Assembly (NCBI GenBank): GCA_050246475.1
Contig: JBFWVZ010000001.1
Location: forward strand, 124,001-188,000
Length of the DNA: 64,000 nt
Direction of reading: 5' to 3'
DNA from: CADEEL01 sp050246475
GTDB lineage: Bacteria; Pseudomonadota; Alphaproteobacteria; Caulobacterales; Aquidulcibacteraceae
Shown: positions 33,337 to 44,212 of the stretch, piece after piece
Layout: every line of letters starts with the position of its first letter
Position numbering within the stretch: the stretch's first letter is position 1
Position numbers and translations under genes: made by a program
The notes under the pieces: model-generated
Told to the model about the DNA's origin: nothing
The model's input: only the letters and a program-made list of their open reading frames with translations
Database searches by the model: none

Positions 33337-34076
33337 AGGCCCGGCGATTTCATCGCGGCCCAGCGCGCGGCGGCCAGCGCCCCGTCGGCGAAGATGGCGC
33401 GGTCGTGCGCCTGATGGCTCAAGCGCAGTGTTTCGCGTTCGGACGCGAAGAGCACTTCGTGTTCGCCGACGATTGAGCCGGCGCGCAGCGACGCAAAGCC
33501 GATCTCACCCGTCTTGCGCGCGCCGGTGATGCCGTCTCTGGCGCGAACGCGCAGCGCGGCGAGGGCCGCGTTGCGCGCGCGCGCAATTGCTTCGCCCAAC
33601 GCCAAGGCTGTGCCCGAGGGTGCATCGACCTTGCGGCGGTGATGCGCCTCGAGAATCTCCACATCCCAATCGGGCAAGCGCGAGGCGGCTTGCTCGACGA
33701 GCGCTTCAAGCAAAGTGATGCCCAGGCTGAAATTGCCAGCGCGGACGATGGCGATGCGTTTCGCGGCGGACGCGATCTCCGCTTCTTGCGCGGCGGTGAG
33801 CCCCGTTGTGCCGACGATGGCGGCGCGGACGCTTGTTCCCTCGAGCGCCTTGAGCGCGGCGAGGGTTGCTTCCGGCGCTGTGAAATCGAGCCACACGTCG
33901 GCGTTCTTCGCGGCGTCATGCGCGTTCGCGACGATGGCGACGCCGGGCGCGATCTCTCCGCCGGCCTCGCGCTCGGTGGCGCCGGCGATGGCGAAATCGG
34001 CTTCTCCGGCGATGGCGAGGGCGAGCGCCTGGCCCATGCGGCCCTTCGCGCCGGCGATGGCGAGCTTCAGTGTCAT
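33306..34076 (-). CDS. dapB: 4-hydroxy-tetrahydrodipicolinate reductase
   Basis: Reductase of the diaminopimelate/lysine pathway. The N-terminal nucleotide loop IAGAKGRMGQAL, the VGTTGLTAAQ segment, the NFSLGITLLEAL block and the catalytic EAHHRRKVDAPSGTALALGEAI with its His and Lys are all present. I chose the ATG at 34076 (MTLKLAIAGAKGRMG), giving 256 aa. It overlaps the DUF2339 gene by four bases upstream and the DUF2244 gene by 31 bases at its 3' end. Confidence 0.97.
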   Translation of the reverse strand: MTLKLAIAGAKGRMGQALALAIAGEADFAIAGATEREAGGEIAPGVAIVANAHDAAKNADVWLDFTAPEATLAALKALEGTSVRAAIVGTTGLTAAQEAEIASAAKRIAIVRAGNFSLGITLLEALVEQAASRLPDWDVEILEAHHRRKVDAPSGTALALGEAIARARNAALAALRVRARDGITGARKTGEIGFASLRAGSIVGEHEVLFASERETLRLSHQAHDRAIFADGALAAARWAAMKSPGLYSMRDVLGL

Positions 34077-36550
34077 CGTGGAGGCGTCAGATTCGGATCG
34101 GCCATGGCGCGCAGGCGCCCCGCTTCCGGCAAGAGGCCGCGATTGTAAAGCACAATGAGCGCGGCGGTGAGCGCGAGCAGGAAGACGACGGCCGCGATGG
34201 ACCATGCCTCGCCTGGCGGAAGCGGCGCCTGCGCGATCGAATCGGGATGGAAGAAGCGGCGCATCTCAAGCGCGGCCCAAAGAAGCGCGAGGAGGAGTGC
34301 GATCAATCCCGCTGCGTTCGCGCGCACAAGGCGATCCTGGCTGGCGGCGAGCCATGCATAGCCGAAGAACGCCGCGGCCGGGGCCGCGTAGGCGATGAAG
34401 AGCGGGTTGGCGATGAGGAAGCCGGGCGCTTCGGCGGCAAAGGGCCCCCACCACGGATTGAGGAAAATTCCACCGGCGATCAGGGCATTGAAGGCGGCGG
34501 CGGTCAGCGCCGCATATTCCGCGGCGCGCGCGATCCAGGGCGGGCGCGGGCCGAAGCGCAGCGCCAGCGCGGTCGCGGCGGCGAGCGCGATCAATGTGTG
34601 GACGCCCAGTTCGGCGAGGTTCGCATACGGCGCCTGCAACGCGCCGCCCGTCGCCAAATGGCGCGCTTCGATGGATGCGCTTGCCGCCACAGCGGCCGTT
34701 GCGGCGGCGAACAAGAATTGCGCGGCGAGGGTGCGGGCTTGCGCTTGCGCCGATGCACTGTGCGCGGCGGCGAGAAGTGCTGCGCCCGCCGCGAGCGCCT
34801 GAAGCGCCAAGGGCGAGAGCCAAAGGGCGAAAGGCCAGGGCTGCGCGGGCGCCGTGAGGTGAATCGCGATGCGCCAAAGGATCGCGGCGGCGGCGATGCA
34901 TGCGGCGATGCGCAATGCATGGGAGCGCACGCGACTCTCTACGGCAGTGATGGCGACAATAGCCAGTGCGAGCGCGGGCGTGCCCGCCGCGCCCGGCGCG
35001 GCGAACGCGATCGCCGTCGCGAAGGCGAGCGCGGCGCCCAAGGCAAATGCTTCCGCGACGCCGCGTTGGCCGCGCACGCCGCGCGCGCGCAAGTGAAAGA
35101 GTGCGCCTAACGCGGCGAGCGTCAGCGCCGCGCCGGCCCATAGTTCGCGCGGGAGCGCGTCGGGGAAGCGCGCCTGGCTGGCGACGAGTGCGGCGAGCGC
35201 GCCAGTTGAGGCGAGCAAGGCGCCCGGCGTGGGGTTTTTGGCGCGGCCCATGGCGAGCCAGCCGGAGAGCGTGAACGTGAAGGCCAGCGCAGCGGCTGCT
35301 ATCCACGCAGCTTGCGGAGCGCTCGCCTGCGGCCAGAAGCCGAGCGCAAGCGTTGAGCTCGCCGCGATGACGAGCGCTGGCAGGGCCATCGCTTCGGCGT
35401 AGGCGGCCGCAAGCACAGCACCTGTCGCCACCGCGGCCAACGCCGCGCCCGCCAAGGGCGCGCTCTCGCCCGCGCGCAGAAGCAGCGCGATGAGAATTGC
35501 GTGCGCGGCGAGCGCGAGGAGCCAGCCGGCGCGCAGCGGCTCGCTCAAACCGCCAAGAGCGGTGGGTGAGAAAGGCCGTGGTTCGCGCGCGCTGCTCCAT
35601 GCGTAGGCGAAGGCGATGGCGGCAAGCGCCGCGAGATAGGCCGCGAGCGCGAGGATCGTTGGCGGCGCGAGCGGCGAGACGGTGAACGCGATGGCCCAGC
35701 CGAGCGCGCCGGCGGCGGCGAGCCAAATCCAGAGACGCCGATTGACTCGCGCGCTCAGCCAGATCGCGAGGACGAAGACCACGATCAGGAAGCCGAGTTT
35801 CGGGAAGGCCGCGCTTTCGCCAAGATTGAAGAACGCGGGCAGCGCCAGAGATGACGCTAGCGCGAACGCCAGCATCGGTTCGCCGTAACGGCGTGTGAGC
35901 CAGAGCGCGGCGAGCGCCGCAGCGGCGGCGAAGAAGAAGCCCGCATCCTCCGACACAACGCGCAGAGCGACGGCGCCGAACCACGACGTGAAGAGAAAGA
36001 GCAGAAGCGCCAACGCGGAGAGCAACGCCAAGGCGCGGGGCGGTGCATCCGCGCCGCGCGCTGCGTTCAGCCATTCACCGGCGAGGAAGGCGCCAAGGCC
36101 CGCAAGCATCGCCACGACGAAGCCTGCTGGCGGCGAGATCAGATCCATGCGCGCAGCGACGAGCGCGGCGGCGGCGAGCCCGGCGCTTGCCAAGGCGGCG
36201 ATGCCGGGCGTTAGGCCTGGGCGATTCGGGGCAAAGCTTTCGCCCGCCAATGCTGGCGTCTCGATCCGCGGAGGCGGGACCTCCGGGGGAGGCGGCGGTA
36301 GAACGAGTTCGGTGGGTTGCGGAGCGGCTGGCGCGCCGGTGTTCTGAGCCGGCGGGGCAATTTCCGGCGCGCGCACGAATGGCGCAGGGCGATCGGTGAC
36401 GCGGCCCTCCAGCTCCTCGATCCGAGCCAGCGCCTCGGCGAGCGCTGCGCGGAGTTCGCTGGAGCGCCGATAGTAGGACCACGCGAGCACGATGGCGGCG
36501 GCGAAGACGAAGGCGGATATCGCCGCGCTTCCGAGCAGAAATAGCTCCAC
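34073..36550 (-). CDS. DUF2339 multi-pass membrane protein
   Basis: 825 aa. An N-terminal membrane helix (about 8-26) and a short coiled coil (SSELRAALAEALARIEELEG) are followed by a proline-rich linker (about 60-105) and then more than twenty hydrophobic segments to the C-terminus. This is the DUF2339 layout; no catalytic motif is visible and the function is unknown. It is the largest membrane protein in the window. It lies downstream of dnaJ and overlaps dapB by four bases. A GCCGCC-GGA-GGCGGC hairpin lies at about 36591-36605 in the gap to dnaJ, without a T-run. Confidence 0.85.
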   Translation of the reverse strand: MELFLLGSAAISAFVFAAAIVLAWSYYRRSSELRAALAEALARIEELEGRVTDRPAPFVRAPEIAPPAQNTGAPAAPQPTELVLPPPPPEVPPPRIETPALAGESFAPNRPGLTPGIAALASAGLAAAALVAARMDLISPPAGFVVAMLAGLGAFLAGEWLNAARGADAPPRALALLSALALLLFLFTSWFGAVALRVVSEDAGFFFAAAAALAALWLTRRYGEPMLAFALASSLALPAFFNLGESAAFPKLGFLIVVFVLAIWLSARVNRRLWIWLAAAGALGWAIAFTVSPLAPPTILALAAYLAALAAIAFAYAWSSAREPRPFSPTALGGLSEPLRAGWLLALAAHAILIALLLRAGESAPLAGAALAAVATGAVLAAAYAEAMALPALVIAASSTLALGFWPQASAPQAAWIAAAALAFTFTLSGWLAMGRAKNPTPGALLASTGALAALVASQARFPDALPRELWAGAALTLAALGALFHLRARGVRGQRGVAEAFALGAALAFATAIAFAAPGAAGTPALALAIVAITAVESRVRSHALRIAACIAAAAILWRIAIHLTAPAQPWPFALWLSPLALQALAAGAALLAAAHSASAQAQARTLAAQFLFAAATAAVAASASIEARHLATGGALQAPYANLAELGVHTLIALAAATALALRFGPRPPWIARAAEYAALTAAAFNALIAGGIFLNPWWGPFAAEAPGFLIANPLFIAYAAPAAAFFGYAWLAASQDRLVRANAAGLIALLLALLWAALEMRRFFHPDSIAQAPLPPGEAWSIAAVVFLLALTAALIVLYNRGLLPEAGRLRAMADPNLTPPR

Positions 36551-36640
36551 CGCCGCCTAGCCTCTCGTTCTTCAGGCCGATGGAAGGAAGCCGCCGGAGG
36601 CGGCGCGGTCAATGCCGCACGCGGTTCAGGAAGCAGGCGC

Positions 36641-37798
36641 TCAGCGTGCGGGCGGCTCTTCGTGGCGGGCTTCGAAGAAGCGCTTCACTGAATTGAAGAA
36701 GCCATGGCTCTGAGGGTGGGCTTCTTCGGTGCAGTCCTTGGCAAACTCCTCGAGCAGCTTTCTTTGCTTGGCCGAGAGGTTGACCGGCGTCTCAACGAAA
36801 ATCTCGACATGGAGATCGCCGCGATCGTGGCGGCGCACGCTTGTCATGCCCTTGCCCTTGAGGCGGAAGCGGCGCCCGGTCTGCGCGCCGGGCGGGATGG
36901 TGATCTTGGCGCGCTGGCCGTCGATGGTGGGGATTTCCATCTCGCCGCCCAAAGCGGCGGTCGCCATCGGCGCGGTCGCGCGGCAATAGAGATCCGGGCC
37001 GTCACGTTCGAACAATTGGTGCGGGCGCACGGATAGGAAGAGATAGAGATCGCCGGGCGGGCCGCCGCGCGGGCCTGCATCGCCCTCGCCGGCCAGCCGA
37101 ATGCGCGTGCCGTCCTCGACGCCCGCCGGAATCTTCACAGCAAGCGTGCGCTCCTTCTGCGTGAGGCCGCGGCCAGCGCAGCTCGGGCAGGGATTCTTGA
37201 TGATCTGACCGCGCCCATGACAGGCGGGGCACGTTCGCACGACGCGGAACATGCCCTGGCTCGCGCGCACTTGGCCTTGGCCGTTGCAGGTGCGGCAGGT
37301 CTCCGGCGCGGCGGCGCCTTCGGCCCCGGTTCCGTTGCACGGATCGCAGCGCACGGATGCGGGCACGGCTATCTCACGCTCGACGCCGGTGAAGGCGTTC
37401 TCCAGCGTGATCTCCACATCGTAGCGGAGATCGGCGCCGCGCTCGGGGCCGCGCGCGCGCGGCCCGCGGCCGAAAATGTCGCCGAGATCGGCGCCGAACA
37501 TTTCATTGAAGAGATCGGCGAAGTCGGTGAAGCCCTGCGGACCGCCTTGGCCGCCAAACGGGCCGCCTTGCTGGAAAGCGGCGCGGCCGTAGCGATCGTA
37601 AGCGGCGCGCTTCTCGGGATCGGAGAGCACCGCGTAGGCCTCGTTCATTTCCTTGAACGAATCCTCGGAGACCTTGCAGCCCGGATTCTGATCCGGGTGA
37701 TGCTTCATCGCGAGCTTGCGGAAGGCGGACTTGATAGCGGCGCCGTCCGCATCGCGCGGGACGCCAAGCACCTCGTAATAGTCGCGCGCGGCGCTCAT
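36641..37798 (-). CDS. dnaJ: Chaperone DnaJ
   Basis: J-domain co-chaperone that stimulates DnaK ATPase. J domain about 1-70 with the HPD motif in MKHHPDQNPG, a Gly/Phe-rich region (about 75-115), a zinc domain with four CxxCxGxG-type repeats (CDPCNGTG, CRTCNGQG, CPACHGRG, CPSCAGRG), and C-terminal substrate-binding domains. At 385 aa it is full length. It follows dnaK after 113 bases on the same strand, as usual. The inter-gene gap contains GAGGCGG and CCGCCTC arms but no T-run. Confidence 0.98.
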   Translation of the reverse strand: MSAARDYYEVLGVPRDADGAAIKSAFRKLAMKHHPDQNPGCKVSEDSFKEMNEAYAVLSDPEKRAAYDRYGRAAFQQGGPFGGQGGPQGFTDFADLFNEMFGADLGDIFGRGPRARGPERGADLRYDVEITLENAFTGVEREIAVPASVRCDPCNGTGAEGAAAPETCRTCNGQGQVRASQGMFRVVRTCPACHGRGQIIKNPCPSCAGRGLTQKERTLAVKIPAGVEDGTRIRLAGEGDAGPRGGPPGDLYLFLSVRPHQLFERDGPDLYCRATAPMATAALGGEMEIPTIDGQRAKITIPPGAQTGRRFRLKGKGMTSVRRHDRGDLHVEIFVETPVNLSAKQRKLLEEFAKDCTEEAHPQSHGFFNSVKRFFEARHEEPPAR

Positions 37799-37911
37799 GA
37801 TTGCGCCCAGATGAGAAGGAGGCGGGCCCCTTGCAAGAAGGAGCGCCGCCTCGCGTTCGTTTGGAGATGAGAGCGCTGCATCGACCGACCCCGATGTCGC
37901 TAATCGCTAAC

Positions 37912-39834
<1,923 letters not shown>

Positions 39835-40125
39835 TTTCACTCTTCCTCAGTCTCTCTCGGCGGCGCAGCGCCTGGATTGGCGGACCCAATAAACTGGCGT
39901 CCCTTCGGCCCTTGCGCCCCTAACCGAATATTGAAGCGAACCGTGACCTAACCGATCACGCTCGGCCTCATATGGGGGGCATGGGCAAGCCCGCAAGAAC
40001 CCCATTGCGGCTAGGTGAATTGGCGTATCGCCTCATGTTTTGGGGCCGGTTCGCTTGGAGATTCAAGCGGGGTCCCGATCTGTTCCCTGCATGGGGCGGC
40101 GAATAGGAGGATTGCGGCGGCGGCG

Positions 40126-40749
40126 ATGGCGCAGACGATGGAGCAGGCGGGCTTCCGGCTCTGGCCGGGCAAGCTCTCGCGCGCGGCGCAGGAGGCGCTG
40201 CGGGACGCGATCTTCGCGCGGCTGCGGCAAGGGCCGTTCTATGTGCCTCGGATGCCCAAATCGGGCGCGCCGATGAGCGTGCGGATGACGAATTTCGGGC
40301 CGCTCGGGTGGGTGACGGATAAGGAGCGGGGCTATCGCTATCAGGCGACGCACCCGGAGACGGATCGTCCGTGGCCGGACATTCCGCCCATTGTGCTCGA
40401 TCTTTGGAGCGAGCTCGCGGGCTATCACGCGCCGCCGGAAGCATGCCTCGTCAATCTCTACGAGAGCGAGGCGAAGATGGGGCTTCACGTCGACAGCGAC
40501 GAAGAAGCCTGGGATGCGCCGGTGCTTTCGATTTCGCTTGGGGACACGGCGCTTTTCCGCATCGGGGGCGTCGTGCGCAGCGACCCCACACGCAGCGTGC
40601 GGCTCACGTCAGGCGACGTCTGCCTGCTCTCGGGGGCCGCGCGGCGCGCCTATCACGGCGTCGACCGCATCGTGCCGGGCACATCGAGCCTTCTGCCCAA
40701 AGGCGGGCGGATCAATTTGACGGTGCGGCGGGTGACGGTTCCGGCGTAG
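40126..40749 (+). CDS. alkB: AlkB-family alpha-ketoglutarate-dependent dioxygenase
   Basis: Fe(II)/2-oxoglutarate dioxygenase that repairs alkylated bases. The metal ligands are in LHVDSDEEAWDAPVLSISLG (HxD) and AYHGVDRI (distal His). The 2-oxoglutarate-binding arginines are in RINLTVRR (RxxxxxR). The LVNLYESEAKMGLHVD block is typical. The ATG at 40126 gives 207 aa. An AGGAGG Shine-Dalgarno lies about 15 bases upstream, rather far. The last 38 bases overlap the convergent M48 protease gene. Confidence 0.92.
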   Translation: MAQTMEQAGFRLWPGKLSRAAQEALRDAIFARLRQGPFYVPRMPKSGAPMSVRMTNFGPLGWVTDKERGYRYQATHPETDRPWPDIPPIVLDLWSELAGYHAPPEACLVNLYESEAKMGLHVDSDEEAWDAPVLSISLGDTALFRIGGVVRSDPTRSVRLTSGDVCLLSGAARRAYHGVDRIVPGTSSLLPKGGRINLTVRRVTVPA

Positions 40750-42073
40750 CGGCGGGCAGCGCGGCGCCTTCGCGCATCACCACAAAATCAGGGCGCCAGC
40801 CTGGCGGCGGGCCGGCGGGACGCTGCGGATAGCGCCCGGCTGCTTGTTCATGCGCCTGCCATTGCATGGCGGTGAAGATGCGCGTGTAGCCGGACGGGTG
40901 ATCGTAGAAAAACCATTCCTCAAGCGGCGAAGGGCGCATCTTGCGATATTCGGAGAGAAGCACTGCCGCCTCCGCGAAGCCGCCCGGTTCGCGCGCCGCG
41001 TTCAGACCGAAAAGGTCGGCCTGCATTTCGTGGTAGCGGATGATGTTGTTGTTGAGGGGCGTCGCCAAGGCGAAGAGAAACGTTACGATGGCGAAGGCCA
41101 GCGGCAACCCCGCCGGATCCTCGACGCCGCGCACGCCCCAGCGTTCGTTCCTAACGGCGCGCACGAAGATGAGATGCGTCAACGCGTAAACGAAGGCAAT
41201 GAGCGCCGCCAGCATCAGCAATATCGACGCCATCTGCTGAAGCGCATAGTGCCCGAGCTCGTGGCCCATGACTGCGCGCACGCCCTCCGGGCTCACGCGC
41301 TCCAGGAGCGTGTCCGAGAGCGAAATGCGAGTCGTGCCGAACATGCCGGACACATTGGCCGTAACGCGGTTCGATTGGCGGGAGACATCGAACACATAGA
41401 CGTTGTCGGCCGGCACGCCGTTCGCCTGCGCCATTTGCAGAATGGAGGTGCGCAGCGGGCCTTCCTGCATCGGTGTGTACGTGTTGAACAGCGGCGCCAC
41501 AAAGACCGGCGCGATCGCCAGCACGAAAATCATAAAAGCCATCGTCACGCCCGCGCCCCAGATCCACCAGGCGCTCTTGGCCGCGCGCACGATGAGGTAC
41601 AGGACGGCGATGAAGAGCGCGCCGATAACGAGGCTCAGCGCGAAGTTGATGAGATATTCGCCGAGCCATTCGGAGAATGTCTGGGTTGAGAGGCCGAACT
41701 CGTGCTCCCGCGCAAAGGAGACCCACCAGGTGAACGGGAACGTCAGAACGCTTGAGACTAGGATGTAGAAAAGGCCCATGCCGAAGGCGACGAGGACGTA
41801 GAATTTCACCGTCTTTTCGAGCCAGCCGCGCACGCCTTTGGCCCAGCCGAGGATCATCATCAGCAACGAGACGGCGATGGTGAGCGCCGCGCTCGCGTAG
41901 CCGATCCAATAGCCGCCTTCAAAATAGGCGTTGGAGCGGGCGGTCGCCTCCGGGCCGAGGGTTGCCAGCCAGGCGTCGGCGGCGGCGGCGGGATCGAATG
42001 CGGCGGGTGCGGCGGCTTGGGCGGCGCCGGCAAAGGGCCACGCCAGAAGGGCCAGGATCAAGAAACGCAGCAT
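40712..42073 (-). CDS. M48 family zinc metalloprotease (CAAX protease 1-like)
   Basis: 453 aa. A signal peptide or first helix (MLRFLILALLAWPFAGAAQA) is followed by several membrane helices and the zinc motif MGHELGHYALQQM at about residue 270. The third ligand is in EMQADLFGLNAA. The N-terminal layout and the DHPSGYTRIFTAMQW end match the Ste24/CAAX-protease 1 group. In bacteria such enzymes usually act in membrane protein quality control rather than prenyl-CAAX cleavage. It lies convergent with the alkB gene with a 38-base overlap. Confidence 0.9.
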   Translation of the reverse strand: MLRFLILALLAWPFAGAAQAAAPAAFDPAAAADAWLATLGPEATARSNAYFEGGYWIGYASAALTIAVSLLMMILGWAKGVRGWLEKTVKFYVLVAFGMGLFYILVSSVLTFPFTWWVSFAREHEFGLSTQTFSEWLGEYLINFALSLVIGALFIAVLYLIVRAAKSAWWIWGAGVTMAFMIFVLAIAPVFVAPLFNTYTPMQEGPLRTSILQMAQANGVPADNVYVFDVSRQSNRVTANVSGMFGTTRISLSDTLLERVSPEGVRAVMGHELGHYALQQMASILLMLAALIAFVYALTHLIFVRAVRNERWGVRGVEDPAGLPLAFAIVTFLFALATPLNNNIIRYHEMQADLFGLNAAREPGGFAEAAVLLSEYRKMRPSPLEEWFFYDHPSGYTRIFTAMQWQAHEQAAGRYPQRPAGPPPGWRPDFVVMREGAALPAATPEPSPAAPSN

Positions 42074-42140
42074 GACTTCTCCCCAAATCCCTGTTTGCGT
42101 TCTAGCTCATCTAAAGGCAGCTGCGAAAAGGACTGAAGCG

Positions 42141-43028
42141 ATGAACCTCTCGACGCCGGAAGGTCATGACGGCCAAGCGCCCAGCCGCCGCGCCGTCGCC
42201 GCCTCGCTCTTCACGGCCGCTTACGCGGCCGCGGCCGGGCGCGCCAACGCCGAGGCGATTACGACGCCGACGGACGGCCTAACCATTGTAGAGACGCACA
42301 TCGCGGGCGCAGGCGGCTATCGATTGCCAGCCTACACGGTGCGACCAAGGGCGCGCGGGCGATACCCCGCGATTGTCGTGGTCAACGAGATTTTCGGCAT
42401 CCACGCCTATATCCGCGACGTCTGCCATCGCTTCGCGCGGGAGGGGTTCGTCGCCATCGCGCCCGACTATTTCGACCGCGCGGGCGATCCCTCGACGCTG
42501 ACCGATTTTGGAGCGATCCGCGCCATCGTCGGCACGGCCGGCCACGAACAGGTGATGGGCGACACGCAAGGCGCGCTCGATTGGATCGTCGGGCGGCGCT
42601 TCACGGCGCCAAACAAAGCGGCGATCACGGGCTTCTGCTGGGGCGGCGCTGTGACTTGGATGGCGGCGGCGCGCTTTCCCGAACGGATCAAAGCGGGCGT
42701 CGCGTGGTACGGGCGGCTCGTCGCGCCGCCGGAGGATGGGTTCGGCGCCGAACCGGGCCGGCAATGGCCCGCCGACATCGCGCCCGCGCTGCGAACGCCG
42801 GTGCTCGGGCTCTATGCGGAGAACGATCGCGGCATTCCGCTCGGCAGCGTGGAGACGATGCGCGCGGCGCTGGCTTCGACGGGCAATGCGTCAGGCTCGG
42901 AGATCGTCGTCTATCCAGGCACGGAGCATGGGTTTCACGCGGATTATCGCGCGAGCTACAACGAAGCGGCCGCGCGGGACGGCTGGACGCGCGCACTCGC
43001 GTGGCTGCGCACGCATGGCGTTGCGTGA
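42141..43028 (+). CDS. Dienelactone hydrolase family protein, predicted exported
   Basis: 295 aa. The N-terminus MNLSTPEGHDGQAPSRRAVA continues into ASLFTAAYAAAAGRANA, a twin-arginine-like SRR followed by a hydrophobic stretch and an ANA cleavage site, which predicts Tat export. The catalytic domain has VNEIFGIHAYI, the cysteine nucleophile in GFCWGG, the aspartate region in AENDRGIP and the histidine in TEHGFHADY. It is distinct from the cytoplasmic paralogue at 2.7 kb. Start at 42141 follows an AAAGGAC Shine-Dalgarno. Confidence 0.9.
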   Translation: MNLSTPEGHDGQAPSRRAVAASLFTAAYAAAAGRANAEAITTPTDGLTIVETHIAGAGGYRLPAYTVRPRARGRYPAIVVVNEIFGIHAYIRDVCHRFAREGFVAIAPDYFDRAGDPSTLTDFGAIRAIVGTAGHEQVMGDTQGALDWIVGRRFTAPNKAAITGFCWGGAVTWMAAARFPERIKAGVAWYGRLVAPPEDGFGAEPGRQWPADIAPALRTPVLGLYAENDRGIPLGSVETMRAALASTGNASGSEIVVYPGTEHGFHADYRASYNEAAARDGWTRALAWLRTHGVA

Positions 43029-43087
43029 GCCAAGACTTCACGCGCGCGTTCGGTTAAGGCGTCGGCCATTCAAGAGGGATCGACGCG

Positions 43088-44176
43088 ATGCGCATGAAGA
43101 AATTGGGCCGCACGGGCCTGCTGGTTTCGGAAATCTGCCTCGGCACGATGACGTTCGGGGGCTCCGGCTTCTGGCGTGTGGTGGGCGCACTCAAGCAGGA
43201 AGAGTGCGACGCGCTGGTGAAGGGCGCGTTCGATGCGGGCGTCAATTTTTTCGACACGGCGGATGTCTATTCGAACGGCCTATCGGAAGAGGCGCTGGGG
43301 CGCGCGATCGTCAATCACGGCCTGCCGCGCGACGAGATCGTCGTGGCGACCAAGGCGCACGGGCGCATGATGTTCGTTCCGCCGCGCGACAGCGCCACGG
43401 ATGCTGAGAAGGCCGAGGCGGAGCGGCGCGCGAAGGCGGCGAACATTTCCGGCCTCTCGCGCAAGCACCTGTTCGACGCGATCGACGCCAGCCTCACCCG
43501 CCTTGGGCTCGATCATATCGATCTCTATCAGGTTCACGGCTTCGATCCGCTGACGCCGCTCGACGAGACGCTCAACGCACTCGACGACATCGTGCGTTCA
43601 GGGCGCGTGCGCTACATCGGGCTCTGCAATTACGCGGCCTGGCAGATCGCCAAGGCGCTCGGGGTCTCGGCGGCGCGCGGGCTTTCCAGGTTCGACTCGC
43701 TGCAAATGTACTATTCGATCGCCGGGCGCGATCTTGAGCGCGAGGTTGTGCCGCTTGCGAAAGACGAGAACCTCGCCATTCTGCCGTGGAGCCCGCTCGC
43801 GGGCGGCTTCCTCTCCGGCAAATTCACGCGCGAAACCTCGGGGCCCGATGGCGCGCGGCGCACGAGCTTCGATTTTCCGCCGATCAACAAGGAGAAGGCG
43901 CTCGACATCGTCGATGCGATGCGCCCCATGGCGGAGAAGCGCAACGCAAGCCCCGCACGCATCGCGCTCGCTTGGCTTCTCCACCAGAGCCACGTCACCA
44001 GCGTCATCATCGGCGCACGAACGCTCGAGCAATTGAAGGACAATCTCGCCGCGACCGAGGTCAAGCTCGACGCGGAGGAGCTTTCGCTGCTCGATTCGGT
44101 TTCCGCGCTCGCGCCCGAATATCCTGGCTGGATGCTGGAGCGGCAGGGCTCGGATAGAAAAGGCGCGGTCTCGTAG
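43088..44176 (+). CDS. Aldo/keto reductase
   Basis: NADPH-dependent TIM-barrel oxidoreductase, 362 aa. Catalytic tetrad positions: FFDTADVYSNG (Asp, Tyr), VVATKAHG (Lys) and YQVHGFDP (His). The NADPH-binding end has VIIGARTLEQLKDNLAA. It resembles the YajO/Tas-like general stress aldo/keto reductases. The stop codon lies in the loop of a strong hairpin (44162-44187). A second in-frame ATG two codons in (43094) is an alternative start. Confidence 0.93.
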   Translation: MRMKKLGRTGLLVSEICLGTMTFGGSGFWRVVGALKQEECDALVKGAFDAGVNFFDTADVYSNGLSEEALGRAIVNHGLPRDEIVVATKAHGRMMFVPPRDSATDAEKAEAERRAKAANISGLSRKHLFDAIDASLTRLGLDHIDLYQVHGFDPLTPLDETLNALDDIVRSGRVRYIGLCNYAAWQIAKALGVSAARGLSRFDSLQMYYSIAGRDLEREVVPLAKDENLAILPWSPLAGGFLSGKFTRETSGPDGARRTSFDFPPINKEKALDIVDAMRPMAEKRNASPARIALAWLLHQSHVTSVIIGARTLEQLKDNLAATEVKLDAEELSLLDSVSALAPEYPGWMLERQGSDRKGAVS

Positions 44177-44187
44177 GAGACCGCGCC
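44162..44187 (-). terminator. Intrinsic terminator of the PPC-repeat gene, overlapping the aldo/keto reductase stop
   Basis: A perfect 11-base stem GGCGCGGTCTC / GAGACCGCGCC with a four-base loop. On the minus strand it is followed by TTTTCT, a U-tract suited to ending the PPC-repeat transcript 26 bases after its stop. On the plus strand the stem is followed by a pyrimidine-rich CTCTCTTCCTCTC, so it may also work for the aldo/keto reductase, whose TAG stop sits in the loop. It is the only clear intrinsic terminator I found between convergent genes in the window. Confidence 0.75.
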
Positions 44188-44212
44188 CTCTCTTCCTCTC
44201 CCGCATCGGGAC

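Noticed and set aside
34266..36074. 602-codon open frame in another phase of the DUF2339 gene
   Set aside because: Very arginine-rich and lacking membrane segments; the DUF2339 frame is the coding one.
36591..36605. GCCGCC-GGA-GGCGGC hairpin as terminator of dnaJ
   Set aside because: Short stem and no T-run; such hairpins are common by chance at this GC content.
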